From NCBI RefSeq assembly GCF_027920545.1, contig NZ_CP115859.1, forward strand, positions 868,001 to 932,000: DNA of 64,000 bases. Direction: 5' to 3'. Each line of letters opens with the position of its first letter. The stretch's first letter is position 1. The notes beneath the pieces are model-generated. The model had not been told where the DNA came from and ran no database searches. It saw only the letters and a program-made list of their open reading frames with translations. This DNA comes from Chryseobacterium camelliae (GTDB lineage: Bacteria > Bacteroidota > Bacteroidia > Flavobacteriales > Weeksellaceae). Below, in pieces: positions 1 to 11,346 of the stretch. Made by a program: the position numbers and the translations under genes.

Positions 1-667
1 ATTCTATGGCAGAATGAAGGGACAATGCCAACTTCACACGCAATTCGTCATCAGCCAGCATTTTAATCATCTTCGGAATACCTGATGTAGAAACGGTGAT
101 TCTTCTTGGAGACATTCCCAAACCTTCCGGCTGGGTAATTTTTCTGATGGCTTCAACCACATTTTTGTAATTCATCATCGGCTCACCCATTCCCATAAAA
201 ACAATGTTGGTAAGCGGTCTGTCGAAATACATTTTACTCTGGCTGTCAATAAGAGCAACCTGATCTACGATCTCGGCAACCTCAAGATTTCTCATTCTTT
301 TCAGTCTCGCTGTTGCGCAAAATTCGCAGTTTAATGAACATCCAACCTGTGATGAAACACAAGCGGTAGTTCTGGTTTCCGTAGGAATTAAAACGGATTC
401 TACCATTAAGCCGTCATGAAGTTTTACTCCATTTTTAATCGTTCCGTCAGAGCTTTTTTGAAGCAAATCCACTGAAACCGGATTGATGGTATATTCTTCG
501 GAGATTTTGTCCCGAAGCTGTTTCGAAAGATTCGTCATCTCATCAATCGAATGGAGATTTTTACTCCACAACCAGTCATATACCTGCTTCGCACGAAACG
601 GTTTTTCTCCCAAAGACACAAAATAGTCTTTAAGCTGGTCTAATGATAAAGTTCTGATATCTTTCAT
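1..667 (-). CDS. rlmN: 23S rRNA/tRNA adenine-C2 methyltransferase RlmN (3' part missing)
   Basis: Radical-SAM enzyme that methylates C2 of adenosine 2503 in 23S rRNA and A37 in some tRNAs. The start ATG is at 667 and the reading frame stays open to the window edge, so about 222 N-terminal residues are seen of a family that is usually about 345 long. The CxxxCxxC iron-sulfur motif is visible as GCSLNCEFCATA near residue 115, followed by a VFMGMGEPMMNY stretch typical of the family. It lies upstream of nothing else on its strand here; the four-helix-bundle gene precedes it 42 bp away. Identification is by family motifs; the C-terminal catalytic cysteine lies outside the window. Confidence 0.93.
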   Translation of the reverse strand, partial: MKDIRTLSLDQLKDYFVSLGEKPFRAKQVYDWLWSKNLHSIDEMTNLSKQLRDKISEEYTINPVSVDLLQKSSDGTIKNGVKLHDGLMVESVLIPTETRTTACVSSQVGCSLNCEFCATARLKRMRNLEVAEIVDQVALIDSQSKMYFDRPLTNIVFMGMGEPMMNYKNVVEAIRKITQPEGLGMSPRRITVSTSGIPKMIKMLADDELRVKLALSLHSAIE

Positions 668-684
668 ACTATTTAAAGAGCCAA

Positions 685-1082
685 GTTAAAAGTAAAAACT
701 AAAAAGTTTTAAAGTTTGGTATTATTAACTATTGCAGCTAAAATATTCTTTAATTCAGTACTTTCATTTAATAAAGCTTTGAATTCTTCAGAATCATACC
801 CTTCTAATTTTTCCAAAATCCGAAGCCAAAAATTACTTTCTCTGGCTTCTCTTAAAGCAATTTTCACTTTATTTTTAAAATCTGCTTTAGAAGATCCGGC
901 TTGTGATTCTTCATAATTAGCTCCTATTGAAGTCGCTGATTTTCCAAGTTGAAATCTTATTAATTTACTTTCAGGATCATTTGGAAGTGACCTTAAAAAC
1001 TTAAGACAATTCACTCCAAATGTAAAAGTTCTTGTAAGTAGATCATTTTCTTTCATCCTGACTTCTACTTTTTACTTTTAAC
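685..1082. repeat. Inverted repeat bracketing the four-helix bundle gene
   Basis: GTTAAAAGTAAAAA at 685-698 is the exact reverse complement of 1069-1082. The arms enclose only the four-helix bundle gene. The sequence is simple and AT-rich, so chance or a shared terminator/promoter role cannot be excluded, but 14 perfect positions placed symmetrically around one gene is noteworthy. Confidence 0.55.
709..1056 (-). CDS. Four-helix bundle protein (S23/IVP family)
   Basis: 115-residue protein of the 23S rRNA intervening-sequence family (PF05635-like). The order of conserved stretches fits: an N-terminal helix with LLTRTFTFGVNCLKFLRSL, a KSATSIGANYEESQAG segment near residue 38, and an ALREARESNFWLRIL segment near residue 67. 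In other bacteria relatives are encoded inside 23S rRNA or act as accessory proteins of diversity-generating retroelements; the role of free-standing copies is not known. Here it sits between rlmN and queA and is bracketed by a perfect 14-bp inverted repeat (685-698 and 1069-1082), which suggests it arrived as a small cassette. No reverse transcriptase or rRNA gene is nearby. Confidence 0.85.
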   Translation of the reverse strand: MKENDLLTRTFTFGVNCLKFLRSLPNDPESKLIRFQLGKSATSIGANYEESQAGSSKADFKNKVKIALREARESNFWLRILEKLEGYDSEEFKALLNESTELKNILAAIVNNTKL

Positions 1083-1104
1083 CTAGTTCTTTTTACTTAT
1101 TTTA

Positions 1105-2154
1105 TTATAAAATTAACATTGCATCTCCGTAAGAGTAGAATTTGTACTTCTCTTTTACGGCTTCTTCGTAGGCGTGCATTACGAAATCTCTTCCTGCAAA
1201 TGCTGCAATCATCATAATTAATGTAGATTTTGGCGTGTGGAAGTTCGTGATCATACAGTTTGCTACTCCGAAATCGTGTGGCGGGTAAATGAATTTATTC
1301 GTCCAACCGTGGAATGCAGAAATTTTCTTGTTTGAAGAAACTGAAGTTTCAAGCGTTCTCATTGTTGTAGTTCCAACCGCACAAACTCTTCTGTTTGCTT
1401 CAACAGCATTATTAATGATCTGAGCATTTTTCTCATCGATGAAGATTTCTTCAGACTCCATTTTGTGCTTGGAAAGATCTTCTACCTCAATCGGGTTGAA
1501 TGTTCCTAAACCAACGTGAAGCGTAACTTCAGCAAAGTCGATTCCTTTGATCTCCAATCTCTTCATCAAATGTTTTGAGAAGTGAAGACCTGCAGTAGGT
1601 GCAGCCACCGCTCCTTCTACTTTTGCATAAATCGTTTGATATCTTTCGGCATCTTCAGGCTCAACGTCTCTTTTGATATATTTCGGAAGCGGAGTTTCTC
1701 CTAATTCCTTCAGTTTAGTTCTGAACTCTTCATAAGAACCATCGAATAAGAATCTTAATGTTCTTCCTCTTGAAGTTGTATTATCAATAACTTCCGCTAC
1801 CAAAGATTCATCTTCAGTGAAGAATAACTTGTTACCGATTCTTATTTTTCTTGCAGGGTCTACCAAAACATCCCAAACACGGGTTTCTTTATCAAGCTCT
1901 CTTAACAAGAAAACTTCGATTTTCGCTCCTGTTTTTTCTTTGTTTCCATATAAACGAGCCGGGAAAACTTTAGTATTATTAAAGATAAAAAGATCTCCTT
2001 CGTCAAAGTAATCCACAACATCTTTGAACAATTTGTGCTGAATTGTTTCAGTTTTTCTGTCCAAAACCATTAATCTGGCTTCGTCTCTGTGCTCTGATGG
2101 ATGTTCTGCCAATAATTCCGCAGGAAGATCAAAATTAAAATCTGATGTTTTCAT
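1105..2154 (-). CDS. queA: S-adenosylmethionine:tRNA ribosyltransferase-isomerase QueA
   Basis: Penultimate enzyme of queuosine synthesis: transfers and isomerises the ribosyl group of SAM to preQ1 in tRNA to form epoxyqueuosine. At 349 residues it has normal family length. The N-terminus ([16 protein letters not shown]), the [11 protein letters not shown] segment near residue 185, [10 protein letters not shown], and [19 protein letters not shown] near the C-terminus are all hallmark QueA stretches. It is the first gene of a minus-strand run with the four-helix bundle gene and rlmN, so both main products modify RNA. No preQ1 riboswitch was recognised upstream. Confidence 0.96.
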   Translation of the reverse strand: MKTSDFNFDLPAELLAEHPSEHRDEARLMVLDRKTETIQHKLFKDVVDYFDEGDLFIFNNTKVFPARLYGNKEKTGAKIEVFLLRELDKETRVWDVLVDPARKIRIGNKLFFTEDESLVAEVIDNTTSRGRTLRFLFDGSYEEFRTKLKELGETPLPKYIKRDVEPEDAERYQTIYAKVEGAVAAPTAGLHFSKHLMKRLEIKGIDFAEVTLHVGLGTFNPIEVEDLSKHKMESEEIFIDEKNAQIINNAVEANRRVCAVGTTTMRTLETSVSSNKKISAFHGWTNKFIYPPHDFGVANCMITNFHTPKSTLIMMIAAFAGRDFVMHAYEEAVKEKYKFYSYGDAMLIL

Positions 2155-2353
2155 TTTTTAAATTACGGTTTAAAAATTATGTGAAATTACAAGGTGTAAT
2201 TTTCGAGGTGCAAATATACGACATGAGACACCCCTTTGTCAAGTATTATTTAAATGGATATTAAATTAATTTTAATGGAAACCAAAAACCGTGATTTTAC
2301 GATAATTTTTGAAAGATAAAAAAGCTATTTTTGGGGACATTAAAATTTACACT

Positions 2354-3046
2354 ATGAGCAAATATTCAATTGAATCTTTCGTAAACGAAACAAAAGAAAA
2401 TCCACAGGAAAGAGATTATTTTGAACTGGAAAAACCGGCACTTTTAGAAATCAACCTGAATAACCAATCTGTCTGGACAAAGACAGGAAGTATGGTCGGT
2501 TATGTTGGGAATATCAATTTTGAAAGACAAGGAATGCTTTCCGGAGGAATCGGGAATTTCTTGAAAAAAGCCATTAGCAGAGAAGGTTCCAAGCTGATGA
2601 AAGCTGAAGGAACCGGAAAATTATACGTTGCAGATGGAGGAAAAAAAGTCCGTATTCTTTATCTTAACAACGAAGCGGTCTGTGTAAACGGAAACGATGT
2701 TTTGGCACACGAACAGAGCATAAAAAGCGACATTACGATGTTAAAAAGTATCGCCGGTGTAATGTCTGGCGGACTTTTCCAGGTGAAACTTTCCGGCACA
2801 GGACACATTGCGATAACTACCCATGGTGAACCTTTGACATTGATGGTAACTCCGGATGCTCCGGTGTTTACAGATCCCAATGCAACAGTGGCATGGTCCG
2901 GCAATTTAAGTCCAGAACTAAAGACCAATGTTTCTTTCAAAAGCTTAATCGGAAGAGGAAGTGGCGAAGAATTTCAAATGAAGTTCTCAGGACAAGGATG
3001 GGTCTTGATACAGCCTTACGAAGAGGTATATTACATGGAGAAATAG
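2354..3046 (+). CDS. AIM24/TIGR00266-family protein
   Basis: 230-residue protein of the AIM24 family, a beta-rich fold found in bacteria and in yeast mitochondria; the biochemical role in bacteria is unknown. Glycine-rich strands such as WTKTGSMVGYVGNINFERQG, GTGKLYVADGGKKVRILYL and FSGQGWVLIQPYEE are typical. I chose the ATG at 2354, because the upstream in-frame TTG at 2309 would add 15 residues that do not resemble the family. It stands alone on the plus strand. Confidence 0.85.
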   Translation: MSKYSIESFVNETKENPQERDYFELEKPALLEINLNNQSVWTKTGSMVGYVGNINFERQGMLSGGIGNFLKKAISREGSKLMKAEGTGKLYVADGGKKVRILYLNNEAVCVNGNDVLAHEQSIKSDITMLKSIAGVMSGGLFQVKLSGTGHIAITTHGEPLTLMVTPDAPVFTDPNATVAWSGNLSPELKTNVSFKSLIGRGSGEEFQMKFSGQGWVLIQPYEEVYYMEK

Positions 3047-3189
3047 TTTTTAAAAACGGTAACACAGAGATGCTGCTTTGAAGTTCCGGAGCAGCTTTTT
3101 TGTTAAAACAAACCGTGGTAAGAAACAAATAAAGGTGAGACGCACAACTTACGGATCTTTGCAGCCAGTGAATCGTCAATCTTTTTTAA

Positions 3190-3246
3190 AAACCCCAAAC
3201 ATTAAAAATTAAACATTAAACCTTGAACATTAAACCCTAAACCCTG
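3190..3246. repeat. AACATTAAA short direct-repeat tract
   Basis: The 273-bp gap between the AIM24-family gene and the GH109 gene contains three imperfect copies of AAACATTAAA (3198, 3211, 3225), the later ones followed by CC(C)T, then TAAACCCTG. Nothing else was recognised in this gap apart from a poly-A stretch just before the GH109 start. Confidence 0.6.
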
Positions 3247-3319
3247 CACCACACTCAAAACCGTCAGCTCCCACCCCATCCGGATTGCAAAAGTTTTAAT
3301 ATATTTAGAAAAAAAATAA

Positions 3320-5605
<2,286 letters not shown>

Positions 5606-5615
<10 letters not shown>

Positions 5616-6634
5616 ATGATATTGTAGCCCGGTTTATCCGTACCCGTCATTATAATCTGTCTCCTATCAATGACGGACTGATCAATACAACTTATCTTCT
5701 GGAAGATCTGGATCAGCAAAAAAAATTTATTCTGCAAAAGATCAATCATTCAGTTTTCAGAAAGCCGGAGACCATCATCAATAACCATATCCTGATCAAT
5801 CAGCTTCTTGAAAAAGGCAACTATCCTTTACAGCCGGTAATACCTGTTCTATCTTTAGACGGAAATTTTATGGTAAAGGATAAAAATGAAGACTCATGGA
5901 GAATGACGGCTTTTATAGAAGATACCAGCACCTTTTTCAGAATTCCCGATATTGAAACAGCGTATGCAGCGGCAAAAGCGATAGGCTGTTTTCTGAACAC
6001 CATCAATGTTAAGGATATTCCGGATATTCAGACTCCGCTTCCTGATTTTGTCAATTTTGAAAAAAGAATTTCTGATTATAAGGTCGCTTTACAATCCGCC
6101 GATCAGAAATTAAAAGATACCGCTTCATCAGAAATTGCAATGACCAACCAACTGCTGTCTCTGCCTCAGCAATGGATTGACATGGTCAGCGGTTGTGTCC
6201 TTCCTCAAAGGATCATTCATGGAGACCCGAATGTCAGAAATATTCTTTTCAGAGCGTCAAAACCGGTATCAATTATTGATTTGGATACGATCATGATTTC
6301 GACACTCCTGTACGATTTTGGAGATATCTCGAGATCATACACCAACAATACCAATGAAGATGACGGAAATGCCACGGAAAATTTCAATGCTGAAGTATAT
6401 CAGGCTGTAAAAGAAGGCTTTTTATCCGATCTGGATGAAAAATTAGTTCCCGAAGAACGTGAAAACCTTGATTATGCGGCTCAAGTAGTGATTTACATTC
6501 AGGCAGTTCGTTTTCTGACGGATTACCTGAACGGAAACACCTACTACTCTACCCAATATCCTGAGCATAATCTGGACCGAACGAGAAATCAGCTGGAATT
6601 ATTGAAAGGGCTGAGAGCATATTTGAAATGCTGA
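5606..6634 (+). CDS. APH/ChoK-fold sugar kinase, possibly N-acetylhexosamine 1-kinase
   Basis: 342-residue kinase of the aminoglycoside phosphotransferase/choline kinase superfamily. The catalytic loop is RIIHGDPNVRNILF near residue 205 and the metal-binding motif IIDLDT near residue 227. An N-terminal NDGLINTTYLL segment resembles the glycine-rich loop of NahK-type N-acetylhexosamine kinases. Overlap with the nucleotidyltransferase and linkage to the GH109 glycosidase support an amino-sugar substrate; this is inference. An antibiotic phosphotransferase role is much less likely in this operon. Confidence 0.82.
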
Positions 6635-6754
6635 TTTGATCCTTTATCATTAAAAAAAACAAGCGCGCTGTTTGTAATTCCGTAGGAATCTCTGCTTTTA
6701 TCAGGTAACAACTTGTATTGAAGCAATTGGAAGTTCAGCCTCACTCTAATGCTA

Positions 6755-7246
6755 TCACTGGAAAAACTCCAGGATCTTCTTCCATTCTTCAAACTTTTTT
6801 TCAAAAGAAACTGTATGAAGCGGACTGGTAGAAGGCAATAAAAAAATAGGTATTCTAAAGTTTTTTCCTAGAACTTTCTGTACATTTTTATATGATTTTC
6901 CACCGTTACAAAAAATAGCTCTGATATTTGGATATTCTTCTAAGAGCTCTTCGATCTGATTGGCTTCTTCATTTTTAATCTCTGAATCGAGGCTACCTTT
7001 TCTTTCGCAGGAATCGATAACATCCCAAAGGGCAATATGATGTTTCTTTAGAGCCGCAATTCTTACGGAATATTCTTCTGTAAATTCTTCGTTCAGTAAT
7101 TCAAGGATAATTTTCCAGAATTTGTTTTGCGGATGGGCATAATATTGTTGTTTTTCCAGGGATTTTACACCGGGAATGGAACCTAGTATTAAAATTTCAG
7201 CATTCTTATCTATGACCGGAGGAAATGAAAAAATTCTGTTTTGCAT
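6755..7246 (-). CDS. DNA-deoxyinosine (hypoxanthine) glycosylase, uracil-glycosylase superfamily
   Basis: 163-residue Mug-like glycosylase. Motif 1 is GSIPGVKS near residue 27, followed by YYAHPQNKFW, DVIDSC and the late LPSTSPLH motif, the order expected for the TIGR04274 deoxyinosine glycosylase group, which removes deaminated adenine from DNA. It is a single minus-strand gene, convergent with the sugar kinase operon. Confidence 0.85.
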   Translation of the reverse strand: MQNRIFSFPPVIDKNAEILILGSIPGVKSLEKQQYYAHPQNKFWKIILELLNEEFTEEYSVRIAALKKHHIALWDVIDSCERKGSLDSEIKNEEANQIEELLEEYPNIRAIFCNGGKSYKNVQKVLGKNFRIPIFLLPSTSPLHTVSFEKKFEEWKKILEFFQ

Positions 7247-7284
7247 ATATCAAATGTATTATTTTTTTGAATTTGAATAAAAAA

Positions 7285-7315
7285 TAAAAAACGGACAAAA
7301 AATGCCCGTTTTTAT
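7285..7315 (-). terminator. Terminator after the S9 peptidase gene
   Basis: AAAACGG and CCGTTTT arms flank an 11-nt loop, with T/A runs on both sides. It is placed between the S9 peptidase stop and the glycosylase start on the same strand. Confidence 0.6.
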
Positions 7316-7355
7316 TTATAGTTTCTGGTAATTTCAAAATATTGCCTGGTTTTAA

Positions 7356-7411
7356 ACCACCCCGTCAAAAATTCCAAGGAATTTTTGCCACCCCTCCAGA
7401 GGAGGGGAATT
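7356..7411 (-). repeat. Two-hairpin intergenic repeat, copy 1
   Basis: Read on the minus strand, just after the S9 peptidase stop, it runs AATTCCCCTCC-tct-GGAGGGGTGG, then a second perfect hairpin AAAAATTCC-tt-GGAATTTTT, then GACGGGGTGGTT. The same layout occurs at 20113-20167 in the same orientation relative to its upstream gene, with different stem sequences that still pair. It resembles a REP-type dispersed palindromic element. Confidence 0.75.
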
Positions 7412-7415
7412 GGGA

Positions 7416-9410
7416 TTACAAAGTTTCTTTTAACCAGTCAAAGAACTCTCTCTGCCAAACCAAACCGTTTTGCGGATGAAGCACCCAGTGATTTTCGTTC
7501 GGGAAATAGACTAATTTTGACTTCAATCCTTTTAATTTTGCCGCCTGGAAAGCTTCCTGACCCTGTTCGTAAGGAACTCTGAAATCAATTCCTCCCTGAA
7601 CGATCATAATCGGCTTATTCCATTTATCAACATAGTTGCTCGGATTAAATTCCGTATACGCTTTTGGTTGTGGTTTTTCCCATGGTGAACCCAGATCCCA
7701 GTTAGCAAACCAAAGCTCTTCGGTGGTCAAATACCAGGATTTCATATCAAATAATCCGTCGTGAGCGATAAATGTTTTGAATCTGTTCTCGTGAATTCCT
7801 GCCAACATAAAGACACTGTAACCTCCGTAGCTTGCTCCTACTGCTGCGACTCTGTCTCCGTCAACATATGATAATGTTTTAGCATAATCTGTCGCTGCCA
7901 AATAATCTCTCATCGGTTGTCCTCCCCAATCTCTTGAGATCTCTTCATTCCATTTGGTTCCCCAACCGGGCATTCCTCTTCTGTTGGGAGCCACCACGAT
8001 GTATCCGTTTGCTGCCATTAATGCAAAGTTCCATCTTGTACTGAAAAACTGTGTCAATGCAGATTGCGGACCTCCCTGACAGTATACCAGTGTCGGATAT
8101 TTTTTATTCGGATCAAAGTTTGGTGGATAATGGAACCACACGCCCATTTCTTTTCCGTCCGAAGTTTTCACCATTTTCAGTTCAGATTTTCCCTGAGCTA
8201 ATTTTGAATACATGTCTTTATTCGCTTCAGTAATCTGCTTCATTTCTCCGTTTTTAATATTGACAGAGAAAATATCGGTTGCATGATTGATATCTGTTCT
8301 TCCTACTAAAAGTGAGTTTTTCTGATCTGCAAAGATTTCATTCACATCAAAATCACCTCTTGTGATCTGCTGAATCTTAGCACTTTTCGGATCCAATGAA
8401 AACAACTGTTTTGTCCCTCTGAAAGCTGCCGTGAAATAAATCGTTTTAGAATCTCCGCTCCAGAAAACATCTCCGGAAACACTTTCATCCCAACCGCTCG
8501 TTAAGTTTGAAATTTTTCCAGATTTCCAATCCATGATCTTTACATCGTTCTTGTCGGCTTCATAACCGTCTCTGGCCATGCTCTGCCAGATCAAAGATTT
8601 TCCGTCCGGACTGAATTTTGGGTTTACATCATATCCTTTATTAGCTTCCGTCAAGTTTTTTGTAGTTCCTGATGCGAAATCATACGCGAAAATATCTGTA
8701 TTGGTGCTTGTAGAATACTCTTTCCCGCTTTTCGGTTTTGTTACATATAAAAGCTGTGAAGAATCCGGACTAAAGATAAAATCTTCTGCTCCGCCGAAAG
8801 GTCTTTGAGGAGAATCCCACATTTTTCCTTCTAACAAATCTTTTGCACCCTCCACTTTATCCGAAATATTGACTACAAAAACATGATTGTATTTTCCTTC
8901 GTTAAAGTAATCCCAATGTCTGTGATTCAAATCCGTATATACTTGTGCCGTAGTTTTTGGAGTATCGGAATATTTGTCTTTTCCCATTACTTTCTCCACC
9001 AAAACCTGCTTGCTGAAAGCGATTTTTTTACCGTCAGGAGAGATTACCACATTGTCGGCTTCCTCAATCGTGTAAAATTCTGACCATGTTTTTCCATTGT
9101 CTTTTGAAAGAAAAATCTTATCCCCTTCCTGTGCGTAAATTCCGTTTTTATCCCACTGAATAGGAGCTTTCTTACCAAAATCAATTTTTGTGGACTGATG
9201 ATTAAGAACGTTTAAGAAATAGTTCTCACTTTTCGTCTTCTCGGTTTTAAGATCAACCTGCCCTACTTTATAGATAAGTGAAGACTGATCCTGTGAAACT
9301 GCCTGTACTCCCACTTTTTTCAAAGTCCATAGGATTTCAGGCGTCATTACTTGTTGTGCATTCATTAAAAGCGGAGCTGCCAAAGCCAGCAGACTGTACT
9401 TAAGTTTCAT
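7416..9410 (-). CDS. S9-family prolyl oligopeptidase-like peptidase (secreted)
   Basis: 664-residue exported serine peptidase. An N-terminal signal peptide (KYSLLALAAPLLMNAQQ) is followed by WD40-like beta-propeller repeats (FSPDGKSLIWQS, ISPDGKKIAFS) and a C-terminal alpha/beta hydrolase domain. The catalytic triad is visible: Ser in GASYGGYS near 523, Asp in GGIDFRVPYEQG near 607, His in NENHWVLHP near 639. It probably trims oligopeptides in the periplasm or outside the cell. The substrate class (dipeptidyl versus acyl-aminoacyl peptidase) is not resolved. A repeat element lies just beyond its stop codon. Confidence 0.93.
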   Translation of the reverse strand: MKLKYSLLALAAPLLMNAQQVMTPEILWTLKKVGVQAVSQDQSSLIYKVGQVDLKTEKTKSENYFLNVLNHQSTKIDFGKKAPIQWDKNGIYAQEGDKIFLSKDNGKTWSEFYTIEEADNVVISPDGKKIAFSKQVLVEKVMGKDKYSDTPKTTAQVYTDLNHRHWDYFNEGKYNHVFVVNISDKVEGAKDLLEGKMWDSPQRPFGGAEDFIFSPDSSQLLYVTKPKSGKEYSTSTNTDIFAYDFASGTTKNLTEANKGYDVNPKFSPDGKSLIWQSMARDGYEADKNDVKIMDWKSGKISNLTSGWDESVSGDVFWSGDSKTIYFTAAFRGTKQLFSLDPKSAKIQQITRGDFDVNEIFADQKNSLLVGRTDINHATDIFSVNIKNGEMKQITEANKDMYSKLAQGKSELKMVKTSDGKEMGVWFHYPPNFDPNKKYPTLVYCQGGPQSALTQFFSTRWNFALMAANGYIVVAPNRRGMPGWGTKWNEEISRDWGGQPMRDYLAATDYAKTLSYVDGDRVAAVGASYGGYSVFMLAGIHENRFKTFIAHDGLFDMKSWYLTTEELWFANWDLGSPWEKPQPKAYTEFNPSNYVDKWNKPIMIVQGGIDFRVPYEQGQEAFQAAKLKGLKSKLVYFPNENHWVLHPQNGLVWQREFFDWLKETL

Positions 9411-9604
9411 ATTCTGATATTCATTTTTAACGGATCTATAAAATCTTGCTCGATTTTATACTCCTACATTCAAAGATTGCCAAAGTTAATATTTAAAATA
9501 AAAATGAACGAAAGAATTAACATTTAAGTTATTTCTTTCTTCAAAAGAAAATCCGCCAATTAACAACTGACGGATTTTATTGATATCGTTAAAGAGATTG
9601 TTGA

Positions 9605-9949
9605 TTAATCTCCATCTGAAAAGATTGAATTGGCCAAAGAAGTGATAATGGAAAGCAAAATACTGAAAATAAATGCCCACCAGAAACCGTCAATTACCAT
9701 ATTATCAATAAAATAATCTGCCAATAAGATAATTAAAGCATTGATGACTAAGGCAAAGAAACCTAACGTAATAATCGTAAGCGGTAATCCGAATAAGCTT
9801 AAAATCGGTTTTACGATTACATTCAAAACTCCTAGAACGATGGCAAAAATAATAGCGGTGCTAAATCCTTCAAAATGTACTCCCGGTAAAATTTTGGTCA
9901 AAAGATAGGCTACAATGGCAGTGACCAGTAATCGGATAATTAAGTTCAT
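9605..9949 (-). CDS. Phage holin-like / YvlD-type four-helix membrane protein
   Basis: 114-residue integral membrane protein (PF04020-like). Four hydrophobic segments are evident, including LIIRLLVTAIVAYLLTKILPG, TAIIFAIVLGVLNVIVKPIL, LTIITLGFFALVINALIILL and WWAFIFSILLSIITSLANSI. Members are common in ordinary chromosomes and the phage-holin name does not imply a prophage here. Function unknown. Confidence 0.82.
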   Translation of the reverse strand: MNLIIRLLVTAIVAYLLTKILPGVHFEGFSTAIIFAIVLGVLNVIVKPILSLFGLPLTIITLGFFALVINALIILLADYFIDNMVIDGFWWAFIFSILLSIITSLANSIFSDGD

Positions 9950-10027
9950 GTTATTTATTTTTTTGTTATTTGTGGTAATTAGCGAACAAAACTCATTCCA
10001 TTTTCACGTGAAAAGGTTTATTACGGC

Positions 10028-10449
10028 TTATTTTATCTTCATCATCGTTACCAATGATGTCGCTGCATGGCTTTCATTTTCCCCGTTTTCATCCACAACA
10101 TAAATTTCTGTTCTTACCACATTGATCTTCCCTCCTCCTTTGATGACATACGATTTTGAAACCAATGCATCGCCTATTGCCGGCCTTAAATAATTGACTT
10201 TAATTCAACCGTCACCATATAGCAATCTTCTTCATAATGACTTACAGCTGCATATCCCGAAGAAACATCCACCAAAGAAGCGATCATTGCCCCGTTGAAC
10301 ATTCCTGCTTTTCTGGTCATCATTTCCATTTTCGGAATTTTAATAGAAATATAATCGGTGTCCACAACCAGTAATTCTGCTTTGTAAAATTTCAGGGTTT
10401 CGGAGCGATTAAAACTATCTAAGATGAGCTGTTTTTTTTCTGAAGTCAT
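10028..10449 (-). pseudogene. PaaI-type hotdog thioesterase broken by a 1-bp deletion
   Basis: The first part (from MTSEKKQLILDSF) ends prematurely after TVELKSII-stop at 10186. In the neighbouring frame translation resumes exactly at the same point as KVNYLRPAIGDALV and continues to MMKIK-stop at 10028. Adding one A to the run at about 10198-10200 restores a 140-residue hotdog thioesterase, the normal family length, with the GMFNGAMIASLVDVSSGYAA active-site helix. So this is a one-base deletion in a homopolymer or a sequencing error. If real, the N-terminal piece keeps the active-site helix but loses half of the hotdog sheet. Confidence 0.85.
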
Positions 10450-10570
10450 TATTTTTAATTTAAAGCAAATGTAGCACAACCCTAAAAAACGTGAAAATTT
10501 TCATTGACTATTCCTCTATAAAAACAAGAAACTGTAAATTCGTTTAACTGAAATAGGTTATAAACATAGC

Positions 10571-11323
10571 ATGAGTAACGAATTAATATACCGATTCATT
10601 AAACCAGAAAAATCACTGACCGACTTTGTGTATGGCTATTCTTCGTTGCAAAATCTGTCGACCTTTAAAGAAGGCGTGATCATTCCCAACGGAAAAATCG
10701 ATTTACTCTTCTGTAAAACCATTGATAGCCGGTTTCAAATTATTTTGATGGGGCTGGAAACCCAACCTAAACCGATGCCTGAAACAGTATTTTCCGTTTT
10801 TTTCGCGATCAGTTTCAATCCGCTTGCTTTGGAATATATCCTGCATCAATCTATTGCAGAGTTTGTGAACAGTGGAAAAGAATTACCCGACAATTTTTGG
10901 GATTTCAGTATGGATGATCTTGACGATTTCGAACAATTCTGTGAAAAAGCTTCTCAAAAAATTAAATCCTTATTGCCTGAAGAAATTGATGAACGAAAGC
11001 GCAAATTGTTTGAACTTATTTTTTCGACTCACGGAGAAATCACCGTTAAAGATCTTTCGGAACAAATCTTTTGGAATGAACGCCAAATTAACCGATATTT
11101 CAATAAGCAGTTAGGAATCTCGTTAAAACATTACTGCAAAATCTTACGTTTCCAGGCTTCCCTTCATCATATTAAAGACGGAAATCTTTTTCCGCAGCTT
11201 AATTTTACTGATCAGTCTCATTTTATCAAAGAGATCAAAAAACTTTCCGGAGTTTCTCCCAAAGAACTTTTTAAAAATCAAAACGACCGATTTTTACAAT
11301 TTTTGGTGTATCATCCCTCCTAA
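10571..11323 (+). CDS. AraC-family transcriptional regulator
   Basis: 250 residues with an N-terminal DUF6597-like sensing half (FIKPEKSLTDFVYGYSSLQ) and a C-terminal double helix-turn-helix: EITVKDLSEQIFWNERQINRYFNKQLGIS and a second half ending FTDQSHFIKEIKKLSGVSPKEL. The stop is 23 bp before the flavoprotein start on the same strand, so it probably controls or is co-transcribed with that gene. The effector is unknown. Confidence 0.88.
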   Translation: MSNELIYRFIKPEKSLTDFVYGYSSLQNLSTFKEGVIIPNGKIDLLFCKTIDSRFQIILMGLETQPKPMPETVFSVFFAISFNPLALEYILHQSIAEFVNSGKELPDNFWDFSMDDLDDFEQFCEKASQKIKSLLPEEIDERKRKLFELIFSTHGEITVKDLSEQIFWNERQINRYFNKQLGISLKHYCKILRFQASLHHIKDGNLFPQLNFTDQSHFIKEIKKLSGVSPKELFKNQNDRFLQFLVYHPS

Positions 11324-11346
11324 TTTTGCAGCATAAATTTAAAATT

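Noticed and set aside
9605..9949. Evidence of a prophage (holin)
   Set aside because: The family is widespread in chromosomes and no other phage gene is near.
10186..10479. A complete 97-residue thioesterase
   Set aside because: Family continues in the next frame at the same base, so this is the front part of a frameshifted gene.
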